Shown in pieces: positions 18,236 through 26,245 of a stretch of 61,578 bases of DNA. Positions within the stretch are counted from its first letter, which is position 1. The number at the start of each line of letters is the position of its first letter. The DNA comes from Paraburkholderia bannensis (lineage in GTDB: Bacteria; Pseudomonadota; Gammaproteobacteria; Burkholderiales; Burkholderiaceae): the NCBI RefSeq assembly GCF_014200455.1, contig NZ_JACHBW010000030.1, forward strand, positions 1 through 61,578, in the 5' to 3' direction. The notes below the pieces were generated by a model. It worked only from the letters and a program-made list of their open reading frames with translations. It was not told where the DNA came from and did not search any database. The position numbers and the translations under genes are program-made.

Positions 18236-18727
18236 TGCGCAACTGATCGCGCGCTCGCTTCGCTGCGGCGATCCACGGTGAACGCGAGTGCTTGCGCGAG
18301 GTGGCCGAACACAGCGTCTTTGCGGCACTGCAGCGCTGAAGAACCGGTGACGGATTGGCCGTTGCGCTCGTAGGTGGTGTTCATGATGAACGCGCGCGAG
18401 AACTTTACCAGCACAAAGTCGAACGCGCCGTGCAGATCGGCACGGTAGTCTTCTTCGAAATTGCGAATGTGGACCGAGTACTGTTCGAAGTCATGCAGCG
18501 CCAACCGGCTTCCGATGGCCGGCACTCAGGGATACGCCGACCAGAAAGCCGCGATCCGACGCGGGCATGGCCCCTGCGCTGGCCTTCTCATGGAGCCGGC
18601 ATTTGCGATGAAACGTGAAGTCGCCTGGCTGTAACTCAAGGTCTTTGTTCAACTGATTCGAAAGACATCCGGGCAAATCTCTCTGACGGATTGCCGGTGC
18701 GATGGAAGTTCCTGTCTGGTTGAACAT
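18236..18727 (-). pseudogene. fossil of an AraC-family regulator
   Basis: From the minus-strand ATG at 18727 the frame gives NQLNKDLELQPGDFTFHRKC and SDRGFLVGVSLS, then stops at 18491. After a frameshift the next frame gives HDFEQYSVHIRNFEEDYRAD, FDFVLVKFSRAF and LAQALAFTVDRR. Each piece matches, in order, the N-terminal half of the intact AraC regulator at 55837-56766. The C-terminal DNA-binding domain is missing: the match ends near 18236, where the ATPase fossil begins. The gene is clearly non-functional. Confidence 0.85.
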
Positions 18728-18771
18728 GTTCCGTCACCTCTGTTCTGGCGGTTTTACACAGACAGACTTTA

Positions 18772-19734
18772 TCAAGTCTGAAGTAACGCGTAAGTGTGTT
18801 CGGTCCGGTCTGCGACTGCCAGATTTGTAATCCGCAAATCAAGTTCCTGTTTGAGCGACACAAACAGGAATTCGACGAAGGTTTTTATCTTGGCGTCGAC
18901 GAATTGACGCGACGGATAAACGACAAAAACGTTAGTGGTTTGAAGGGGAAATTCCGGAAAAAGCTGAACCAGTTTGCCTTCCTTGAGTTCGTCCACGACC
19001 GAATAAGTCGGCACGGCGCCCACCCCGGCATCCGCCAGCAGGGCAACGCGCAGCGCCTGCATGTTGTTTACGACGAACTGTCCGGCCGCCGCCGACCCGG
19101 TTGCGGCCTGCCCGGCGAGCTCGGATGACCACTCGGAAGACGGATCGAATGACGAACTGGTGTGCATGAGCGTGTGATTCGGCAGGTCGTTCACGCTGCG
19201 GACCGGATGCCGGGCGAGATAGTCGGGCGACGCGACCAGAATGCGTTCGCAACGACCGAGGAGCCGGCTTACATTGCGGGAGTCGGGTAACGACGACGCG
19301 GACACGATTGACACGTCGAATTCGTCTTCAATGAGATTCGCCATGCGGGGCAGCAGTTTCAGATCGACCGAGACGGCCGGAAAAGCTCGCCGGTATTCGA
19401 CGATGGTCGACGTCAACTGTTTCAGCCCGATGTCAGGGACGGCGTGTACGCGCAACCGGCCGCGCGGGAGCCTGTGCGCGTCGCTGGCTTCGGCGTCGGC
19501 GTCGTCAATGTCGGCGAGGATCTTCTTGCAGCGCTGGTAGTAGCGCTCGCCGCACTCGGTGAGCGAGACGCTACGGGTCGTTCGCTGTAGTAACCGCGTG
19601 TGAAGATGTTCTTCGAGCGACACGACCGCGCGCGAGATATTGCCCGCGCTGCATTCCATGTGTTTGGCAACTGCACTGAAGTTGCCGGTTTCCGCGACCC
19701 GCGAAAACACGCGCATGCTGAAAATTCTGTCCAT
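18772..19734 (-). CDS. LysR-family transcriptional regulator
   Basis: A 320-aa regulator. The N-terminal winged helix-turn-helix is at residues 1-60 (FSRVAETGNFSAVAKHMECSAGNISRAVVSLEEHL) and the substrate-binding domain from about 90. The C-terminus has a VFVVYPSRQFVDAKIKTFVEFL pattern typical of the CrgA/LTTR type-2 group. The ATG at 19734 has gagagg about 12 bases upstream. The gene stands alone between the AraC/STAND fossils and the catabolic operon; its target is unknown. Possible targets are the RND operon or the amidohydrolase operon, but this is inference. Confidence 0.9.
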   Translation of the reverse strand: MDRIFSMRVFSRVAETGNFSAVAKHMECSAGNISRAVVSLEEHLHTRLLQRTTRSVSLTECGERYYQRCKKILADIDDADAEASDAHRLPRGRLRVHAVPDIGLKQLTSTIVEYRRAFPAVSVDLKLLPRMANLIEDEFDVSIVSASSLPDSRNVSRLLGRCERILVASPDYLARHPVRSVNDLPNHTLMHTSSSFDPSSEWSSELAGQAATGSAAAGQFVVNNMQALRVALLADAGVGAVPTYSVVDELKEGKLVQLFPEFPLQTTNVFVVYPSRQFVDAKIKTFVEFLFVSLKQELDLRITNLAVADRTEHTYALLQT

Positions 19735-20037
19735 AGCCGCTGTGACCTCTCTATCCGCTTACATCCGAGAACACGTCTTGCCTGATGTGTGAACAATACG
19801 ATCTGTGGCGAGGTCGCGCCATCCTACATTCGGGTGGCGCGTTCATCACAGCATTCACGCATCTAATCCGCTCGTATAGGGACATTCAGCAGTTGGGAGG
19901 GGATCGTCTGAAAAGGCGCCGCGTGGTGGCCCAGCCGGCGAGTGCGTGCAGGCCGTCGACGCAGGCCAGCGTCTGCGCGATGATTCTGGCCTGCGTGTCG
20001 AACGCCTGCCCGCCACGGCAATGGCCGGCGATTTGTG
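19735..20037. other. 303-bp intergenic region
   Basis: This holds the presumed promoter of the LysR gene. A short minus-strand open stretch directly after the amidohydrolase stop (reads TQIAGHCRGGQAFDTQAR...) could be a gene fragment, but I do not recognise it. Confidence 0.4.
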
Positions 20038-21168
20038 TTAGATCTTCAGCAGTTTGGCCGCGTTGCCGCCAAGAATCAGATTATTTTGCTCCGGGGGGAG
20101 TTCAAGACGCTCCAGAAACGTGACCGGCTGCTCATAGCCCATATCGAAGCAATAGTCGCTGCCGAGCACCAGCCGATCGACGCCGATGTTCTGGATCAGG
20201 AAGTCCAGTACCGGCCCCGAATGTGAAACCGTGTCGTAGTTGAAACGGCGCAGGTAGCTGCTGGGTTTCTGCGCCAGCCGTCGCGTTTCAGGACGCACGG
20301 TCCAGCCTGCGTCGATGCGGCCCATCAGGATCGGCAGCGCGCCACCGGCGTGCGGCAACGTGATGTTCAACGTGGGATGCCGGTCCATCACGCCGCCGAG
20401 GATCAGATGCGACCCGGCAATGGCGGTGTCGAAAGGATTGCCCAGCAGGTTGCTCAGGTAGTAGTCGCCCAGACGCGAACCGCCCACTGTCTGCTGTGGA
20501 TGCAGGAACACCGGCAAATCCAGTTGTTCGATGCGCGCAAAGACCGGTTCGAACAGCGGGTCGTCGAGATCCCGGTTATTGATGTTGGTTCCCATATAAA
20601 CGCCGCGCACGCCCGGCAACTCGGACGCACGTTCGAGTTCGTCGATGGCGTCGTGCGCGTTCAGCATCGGCAGCGTTGCCAGCACCACGAAGCGGCTTGG
20701 ATGCTGCTGATGTACCGCCGATGCCGCGGCATTCCACGTTGTTGCGAGTTTCGCGTTGAAGGCGCGGTCGGCCCAATAGGCCATCGGGACGCTCAACGAC
20801 AGCGCTTGCATGTCGACCCCGGACGCATCCATATCCGCGAGCCGTTCGTCGATACGGATGAACTTGAGCGGCAGCGGCCCGAGGCCGCCCGCCGGCGTCT
20901 GGAAGCTGAAACTGGTGGCGTCGCAGGTGAATTTGCCGCCGAACTTCGCGCCCTCGTTACCCACCAGTTCGCAGTAGCTTTCGGGGTAGTAGTGCGCGTG
21001 AATGTCGATTGAGCGGCCCTTGCCCTGGGTGGATGCGATACTGGCGGCGCCCACGGCTTGCGGCGTGGCGGCGCCGGGCGACACACCCGAGGCGAGGCCG
21101 CCGGCGAGTGCCGCCATCGTGCCGAGTAAGCGGCGGCGCTTCGGTGAAATGCAGCAACTGCAATCCAT
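20038..21168 (-). CDS. Tat-exported amidohydrolase (ACMSD-like family)
   Basis: A metal-dependent TIM-barrel hydrolase or decarboxylase of 376 aa. An N-terminal twin-arginine signal (RRRLLGTMAALAGGLASG, residues 11-28) suggests periplasmic location, which is unusual for this mostly cytoplasmic family. The metal motif HAHYYPES (about residue 57) and the family blocks FLHPQQTVGG, NITLPHAGGALP and LVLGSDYCFD (metal Asp) are visible. Relatives include aminocarboxymuconate semialdehyde decarboxylase and gamma-resorcylate decarboxylase. It is the last gene of a five-gene operon with a flavin monooxygenase, so it probably processes an aromatic acid or its ring-opened product. A ribosome site (cggaga) precedes ATG 21168. 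Confidence 0.85.
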   Translation of the reverse strand: MDCSCCISPKRRRLLGTMAALAGGLASGVSPGAATPQAVGAASIASTQGKGRSIDIHAHYYPESYCELVGNEGAKFGGKFTCDATSFSFQTPAGGLGPLPLKFIRIDERLADMDASGVDMQALSLSVPMAYWADRAFNAKLATTWNAAASAVHQQHPSRFVVLATLPMLNAHDAIDELERASELPGVRGVYMGTNINNRDLDDPLFEPVFARIEQLDLPVFLHPQQTVGGSRLGDYYLSNLLGNPFDTAIAGSHLILGGVMDRHPTLNITLPHAGGALPILMGRIDAGWTVRPETRRLAQKPSSYLRRFNYDTVSHSGPVLDFLIQNIGVDRLVLGSDYCFDMGYEQPVTFLERLELPPEQNNLILGGNAAKLLKI

Positions 21169-21204
21169 GAGTCAGTCTCCGTTATTGATTTTGAGTGTCG
21201 GGTA

Positions 21205-22881
21205 TCAGCCGTGCTTCGCCATGCCGAGTTCGCTGTCGATGAGCTGGTTGCCATACAGCGCCCGTTCGCGTGCGCCGCGCGCCGAGGTGTCGGTCACCGA
21301 GAAGAACACCACGCCGGAAAAAGCGACGATCATCGAGAAGAGCGCCGGGTATTCGTACGGATAGATCGCATGCGCATGGCCGAGTACCCGCACCCAGACG
21401 GTTGGGCTAAGAATCGTCAGTGTCACGGCCGAGATCAGCCCGAGCGAGCCCCCGACTACCGCGCCGCGTGTGGTCAGACCACGCCAGTAGATCGACAGCA
21501 GCAGCACCGGGAAATTCGAGCTGGCCGCAATCGAGAAAGTCAGGCTCACGATGAACGCGATGTTCTGCCTCTCGAAGGCGATGCCCAGCAGAATCGCGAG
21601 TACGCCGAGTACGAGCGTGGTGATCCGCGAAACCTTCATCTCGTCGCGATCCGAAGCGGTGCCGCGGCGAATCACGTTCGCGTACAGATCATGCGAGACC
21701 GCGGAAGAGCCGGCAAGCGTCAGACCCGCAACCACCGCGAGAATCGTCGAGAACGCCACCGCGCAGATGAAGCCGAGAAACACGTTGCCGCCCACGGCAT
21801 GCGCCAGATGGATCGCCACCATATTCACGCCGCCGATCACAGCGCCGGATGCTGTGTGATATTGCGGATCGGTCGCCACCAGTGCAATCGTGCCGAAGCC
21901 GATGATGATGATCAGCGCATAGCCGATGCCCACGATCCCGGTCGCATACAGAATACTTTTGCGGGCCGCTTTGGCATCCCCCACCGTGAAGAAGCGCATC
22001 AGTATGTGCGGCAGTCCGGCCGTGCCGAAGATCAATGCCAGACCGAGCGATACCGCGGAAACCGGATCGGACACGAGGCCGCCAGGACTCATGATCGCCG
22101 CATGTTTCGGATGCGCGAGGATTGCGTGCGAGAAGAGGGTGTTCGTGCTGAAGCCGAATCGCTGGAGCACCATGAACGCCATGAAGGCGGCGCCCGCCAG
22201 CAACAGTGCTGCCTTGATGATCTGGATCCATGTGGTGGCCAGCATGCCGCCGAAGAACACGTACACCACCATCAACACGCCGACCATCACGACTGCGATC
22301 GTGTAGTTGAAACCGAATAGCAGCTCGACGAGCTTGCCGGCGCCGACCATCTGCGAGACGAGATAGAGCAGCACGATGACGATTGAGCTCGAAGCGGCGA
22401 ACGCGCGAATCGGGCGCTGTTGCAAGCGGTATGACACCACATCAGCCAGCGTATAGCGGCCGAGATTGCGCAGTGGCTCCGCAATCAGAAAGAGAATGAT
22501 CGGCCAGCTCGCGAGGAAGCCGATCGAATAGATCAGGCCGTCATAGCCGCTCGTGAAGACCAGCGCCGAAATGCCTAGTAAAGACGCGGCCGACATATAG
22601 TCGCCAGCGATCGCCCAGCCGTTCTGGAAGGCTGTGATCTTGCCGCCCGCCGCGTAATGGTCGGACACGCTGTTGTTCTTTCTCGCGGCCCAGCGTGTGA
22701 TAAACAAGGTCGACGTGACGAACAGGAGGAACATGCCGATCGCGATCGGATTGTGCGCGCTCGAGGGCGCGGCGGTTTCGGCGGCAGCGGCAGGCAGGGC
22801 GCTTAAAGCGCCGACAACACCGGAAGCGCCCGACAACATCGCGTTGAGCAGCGGGCCGCGCGAGAAAAAAATCCGTATCAT
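21205..22881 (-). CDS. solute:sodium symporter, ActP-like
   Basis: A 558-aa inner-membrane transporter of the SSS family with about 13 hydrophobic segments. Motifs include AGGKITAFQNGWAIAGDYMSAASLLG (N-terminal family block) and AGLTLAGSSAVSHDLYANV (sodium-site region). An N-terminal hydrophobic stretch precedes the usual start of transport helix 1, as in acetate permeases. It is paired with a DUF485 protein, as actP is with yjcH; the start codon overlaps that gene's stop by four bases (ATGA). In this operon it probably imports the carboxylate substrate of the pathway rather than acetate. Confidence 0.9.
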   Translation of the reverse strand: MIRIFFSRGPLLNAMLSGASGVVGALSALPAAAAETAAPSSAHNPIAIGMFLLFVTSTLFITRWAARKNNSVSDHYAAGGKITAFQNGWAIAGDYMSAASLLGISALVFTSGYDGLIYSIGFLASWPIILFLIAEPLRNLGRYTLADVVSYRLQQRPIRAFAASSSIVIVLLYLVSQMVGAGKLVELLFGFNYTIAVVMVGVLMVVYVFFGGMLATTWIQIIKAALLLAGAAFMAFMVLQRFGFSTNTLFSHAILAHPKHAAIMSPGGLVSDPVSAVSLGLALIFGTAGLPHILMRFFTVGDAKAARKSILYATGIVGIGYALIIIIGFGTIALVATDPQYHTASGAVIGGVNMVAIHLAHAVGGNVFLGFICAVAFSTILAVVAGLTLAGSSAVSHDLYANVIRRGTASDRDEMKVSRITTLVLGVLAILLGIAFERQNIAFIVSLTFSIAASSNFPVLLLSIYWRGLTTRGAVVGGSLGLISAVTLTILSPTVWVRVLGHAHAIYPYEYPALFSMIVAFSGVVFFSVTDTSARGARERALYGNQLIDSELGMAKHG

Positions 22882-23243
22882 TGCCGTGCTCCTTGCCGAA
22901 TTTCGTTCACGGCGTGGTCATGGATGGTGTTGGCGCGCGCAACGTACACCGCGACCAGCGCGAACGTAAAGACGAACATGCCGAAGCCGACTGGAATACC
23001 CCACGTCGCGGGGTACCCTTCGGCGATTGGCCGGCCGAGGAGCGCCGGCGCGAAGGCGAGTGTGAGGATGAAGGCGAAATACACGGCCAGCATCAGGATC
23101 GTGAGGACCCACGAGAAGGTGCGGCGCTTGCGCACGAGCGCGTGAAAGCGCGGATCGTCGAGCAGCGGATTCGCCGCGGGCGGCGGCGGGTCGGTGACGG
23201 CGTGCTGCGCGCTCATCGAGTAGGTTGGGGCGCCATGTTCCAC
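22878..23243 (-). CDS. DUF485 membrane protein (YjcH-like)
   Basis: A 121-aa protein with two membrane segments (about residues 50-75 and 90-115) and the DUF485 landmarks NPLLDDPRFHALVRKRRTFSW. It is the small partner of ActP-type symporters; its exact job is unknown. I chose GTG 23243 because aaggag lies 5 bases before it. Extension to an ATG at 23282 would add residues without family match. It is translationally coupled to the symporter. Confidence 0.85.
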   Translation of the reverse strand: MEHGAPTYSMSAQHAVTDPPPPAANPLLDDPRFHALVRKRRTFSWVLTILMLAVYFAFILTLAFAPALLGRPIAEGYPATWGIPVGFGMFVFTFALVAVYVARANTIHDHAVNEIRQGARQ

Positions 23244-23316
23244 TTTGTCTCCTTTCGAAACGGCTTCTTTTCGGTGCTGCAACGGCTGATTGGGCGCGCT
23301 GCGATTGCAACGGACA

Positions 23317-24546
23317 TTAAAAACGTGCGGGCACGGCAGTCTCGCGCATCACGGCATCGGGCGTGCGATAGCGCTCGGCCATTTCACGGTCGGTTTCGTT
23401 TTTCAACTGTGCCTGCATGTAGGCACCGAGGTGGCGTGCGTGCTGAACGATCGCCGCACCGACCTGGGTGCGCTCCCGGCTGTAGTCGGCGAGTGCATCC
23501 TGAACGCCGTTGTGGGCTGCCAGCGCTTTGACGAGCGCCATGGCGTCGCTTGCCGCCTTCGTCACGCCCATGCCGCAATGCGGACGCGCGACGAATGCCG
23601 CGTCGCCCAGCAAGGCGATCCGGCCGAACGCCATCTGCGGGACTTCGAGATCGAAGATGGGCTGAAACAGCGGCTGCGTCGCCTTCGTCACGACTTCGCC
23701 GAATTGCGGGGCGAGCAGCGTGAGCGCCGCGTCTTCCATGTCGGCGAGCACTTCGCGGCGGATCAGGGTCGGCGGAATTCCGCCTTCCCAGCGCTTGCCG
23801 GATTGGTCGGTCAACAGGCACGGCAATTGAACGTCTTCGCTGGTCGCGCGATACCAGACGAAGTTGTAGCGACGCTCACCCGGCGTTGTGCTGTTGCCCT
23901 GGCCGGCAACGGGATAGCCGAGAATCTGCTCGCGCGGCGGCAGGCAGAACGCAAACTTTTCGAACAGCGCCGCGTGCGTTTCGCGCGAGAGCGCGGCTTC
24001 GTCGACGAGGCCGCGCCAGGCGACATAACCGGCATATTGAAGCTTGACATCAGGCAGGAACTGCGCACGGATCGACGATTTGAAACCGTCCGCCGCGATC
24101 ACGAGATCGGCGTGCAGCACCGTGCCGTCGCCGAGCGTCACCATCGCCTTATTGGGACCGTCCTGCACCAAAGCGACTGTGCCGCCGGCATGGTAATGAA
24201 CGTTGGGCAGCGCGGCGCGCAGGACGTGGTACATCTTGCCCCACGCGGTGAGTGTCTGCGGCAAATCGCGCTCGGATAGCACCGCGCCGTTTTGAGCGAA
24301 GGTGACGCGCGATTGCACCTTGACACCGAGGGAGTCGTCGTAGTCAATACCGGCCGCCGCAAGTGCGTCGAATAGTTCGGGATGCGTGACGATGCCGGCA
24401 CCACGCCCGGCCAGTTCATCCGGAACACGTTCGAACACGTCGACGTCCCAGCCGTTGCGGACCAGCAGATTGGCTGCGAACAGGCCGCCCAGCGAGCCGC
24501 CCACGATGATCGCCCTGCGGCGTGCGGAAATTGGGCTCATAGTCAT
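23317..24546 (-). CDS. FAD-dependent aromatic monooxygenase
   Basis: A 409-aa single-component flavin hydroxylase (PHBH fold). The N-terminal dinucleotide fold is VGGSLGGLFAANLLVRNG (residues 15-32). The DG motif is DLVIAADGFKSSIR, and the second FAD motif is GRIALLGDAAFVARPHCGMG (about 315-334). The N-terminus, with VDVFERVPDELAGRGAGI, resembles 2,6-dihydroxypyridine 3-monooxygenase and related hydroxylases, so a dihydroxy-pyridine or phenolic acid is a plausible substrate; this is inferred from similarity of pattern. It uses NAD(P)H and O2 to add a ring hydroxyl. Its ATG overlaps the stop of the VOC gene by four bases (coupled translation). Confidence 0.88.
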   Translation of the reverse strand: MTMSPISARRRAIIVGGSLGGLFAANLLVRNGWDVDVFERVPDELAGRGAGIVTHPELFDALAAAGIDYDDSLGVKVQSRVTFAQNGAVLSERDLPQTLTAWGKMYHVLRAALPNVHYHAGGTVALVQDGPNKAMVTLGDGTVLHADLVIAADGFKSSIRAQFLPDVKLQYAGYVAWRGLVDEAALSRETHAALFEKFAFCLPPREQILGYPVAGQGNSTTPGERRYNFVWYRATSEDVQLPCLLTDQSGKRWEGGIPPTLIRREVLADMEDAALTLLAPQFGEVVTKATQPLFQPIFDLEVPQMAFGRIALLGDAAFVARPHCGMGVTKAASDAMALVKALAAHNGVQDALADYSRERTQVGAAIVQHARHLGAYMQAQLKNETDREMAERYRTPDAVMRETAVPARF

Positions 24547-25028
24547 TTTCCTGCGCTGATAGCGTTGTGTGCGACGGCCGGAGTTGCTTCGGCCAGACCG
24601 CTGACTTCTTCAGCGGGGAAATTCAGTTCGATGGTGACGCCGGACGGGTCTTCAATGAATACCTGATGCAGGCCGAGGCTCGGCACCGTGCGATCACGCC
24701 AGGCGATACCTTCCGCCTTCAGCGTCTGCCACATTTCTTCGACCCCCGTGGCGAGAAACGCGATGTGGTCGACCGTGCCGGTTCCGCTTGTGGGCAGAGC
24801 CTTGTCGCCGAGATACGCGGTGAGCCCAGCGGGATTGTGCGGATCGATGGCGATGATATGGACCGTGCCGAAGTCGGCTTCATCGCCGCCTTTGTAGAGC
24901 CAAACGCCCGGAAAATCGAAGGGCGGCCGGTAGCCCGGCTTCAAACCAAGGATCCGCTCGTAAAAGCGGCAGGATTGCTCGAGATCGGCGGTGCGAATCG
25001 AGTAGTGGGCAAGTTTTGAAACGGGCAT
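24543..25028 (-). CDS. VOC-superfamily (glyoxalase/dioxygenase fold) protein
   Basis: A 161-aa protein with two betaalphabetabetabeta modules. Possible metal residues are His8 (LAHYSIR), the His in VDHIAFL and the Glu in VTIELNF. VOC members include lyases, extradiol dioxygenases and isomerases. First gene of the catabolic operon, so it may open or isomerise the product of the adjacent flavin hydroxylase. The ATG at 25028 has caggag 7 bases upstream, and a palindromic operator sits 20 bases upstream. Confidence 0.85.
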   Translation of the reverse strand: MPVSKLAHYSIRTADLEQSCRFYERILGLKPGYRPPFDFPGVWLYKGGDEADFGTVHIIAIDPHNPAGLTAYLGDKALPTSGTGTVDHIAFLATGVEEMWQTLKAEGIAWRDRTVPSLGLHQVFIEDPSGVTIELNFPAEEVSGLAEATPAVAHNAISAGK

Positions 25029-25047
25029 CTTCGACTCCTGCTATATT

Positions 25048-25080
25048 ATTTATCGATCGATTAGTGATCGGTAGATAAAT
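25048..25080. promoter_or_regulatory. palindromic operator, probable TetR-regulator site
   Basis: An imperfect 33-base inverted repeat has arms ATTTATC-NNN-CGAT and ATCG-NNN-GATAAAT around a short centre. It sits 20 bases before the VOC start codon, between the operon and the divergently irrelevant, same-strand TetR gene. Position and symmetry fit a repressor site. Confidence 0.65.
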
Positions 25081-25226
25081 TGTAGGTGAGTGAGCAGGTA
25101 GGAGAAAGTGGCGTATCGCAGGTGTTTACCCTGAACTGCGCGGGACGTGGAGAGTGATGCGATGTCGATGAAACAAGCGGCCGGTGGGGTTGACCGCCTT
25201 GCCAGGAGCCTTTGTGCGGGGCTGGG

Positions 25227-25970
25227 TCAGGCTTTGGACGCGGATTTAGAGGCGACTTTGGCACCGGCTTTCGCGCGGGCGGATTCTTTGGACGCATGCT
25301 CGAGCGCCGCGGGCACACCATTGAGGAATGCGTCGACCTGGCGCGCGATGTGATCGTCGATATCGTCCGTCACCGGCAGGCCGTAGATCCACTTCCGCAC
25401 GCCGAGATAGAAGATGCTGGCGTGCAGACTCCAGATCAGTTCAAGGTCGATCTCACGCTGCCTCGCGCCTGCTGGCGCCGGCAGGTCGTAAGCCGAGCGG
25501 ATTTCCGCCATGACGGGCAAAAACACGCGTTCGCGCAGCCGGGCCAGATATTTGGAGTTGATGCCTTCGCGCGTCAAACCGGCGAAGATGAAAATCCGGA
25601 TCCACTCACGCCTCAAGATCACCACGGAGTACGACGAGTAAAACTTGACCATGCGCTCCTGGATCGGCACGGAGCGATCCTTGATCAGGTTTTCCCAACT
25701 GCTGTCCCATTCGTAGACTTCTTCGTATACGCGATCGATCAATGCTTCCTTGCTGGGAAAGTAGCGGTAAAGGAGCGGCTGCGTCACGCCGAGCTGGCGC
25801 GCGAGTTCGCGCGTGCTGCCGGAGAATCCATGCGTGGCGAAATGGTCGACGGCTTTGAGCACGATCTGGCGCTCGCGTACTTCGGGGGCAAGACGGCGCG
25901 TGACGGACTTTTCGCTGTCATGCGCCTTGATCTTCAACGCGGCGTCGACCGTTGGAACTTTTCTTGGCAT
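25227..25970 (-). CDS. TetR-family transcriptional regulator
   Basis: A 247-aa regulator. The helix-turn-helix is near residues 35-75 (HFATHGFSGSTRELARQLGV...LLYRYFPSKEAL), typical of TetR. The ligand-binding half has several Trp/aromatic residues (WDSSWENL, WIRIFIFAG). The end (HASKESARAKAGAKVASKSASKA in part) is an unusual Ala/Lys/Ser tail. ATG 25970 is preferred because the TetR pattern begins soon after and the upstream extension has no family match. The gene lies upstream of the catabolic operon on the same strand and is likely its repressor through the palindrome at 25048-25080. Confidence 0.88.
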   Translation of the reverse strand: MPRKVPTVDAALKIKAHDSEKSVTRRLAPEVRERQIVLKAVDHFATHGFSGSTRELARQLGVTQPLLYRYFPSKEALIDRVYEEVYEWDSSWENLIKDRSVPIQERMVKFYSSYSVVILRREWIRIFIFAGLTREGINSKYLARLRERVFLPVMAEIRSAYDLPAPAGARQREIDLELIWSLHASIFYLGVRKWIYGLPVTDDIDDHIARQVDAFLNGVPAALEHASKESARAKAGAKVASKSASKA

Positions 25971-26245
25971 GGCTGGTTCGCTACCCTGTATGTTGGGACG
26001 CATCATACAAACATTTACCCTTGTCTGGCTAGGCGCGGCCAAACCGCCCGCAGCGCGCCATCGAAGTATTCGGGTCGTTCGGGCAGTGTGCGCTTAATGT
26101 AAAAATGTTGAACAACAGGATCAGTTTTTTCCGCGCGCGTTGAATCCCTCTTGCTCCAGGCTTCGGGGACGCAACGCTGAGCAGTTATTCTGCGGTTCTT
26201 CCACGTCTGTTTGGTTGTTTAGTCGCTGCGTTCTGGATAACTCGC

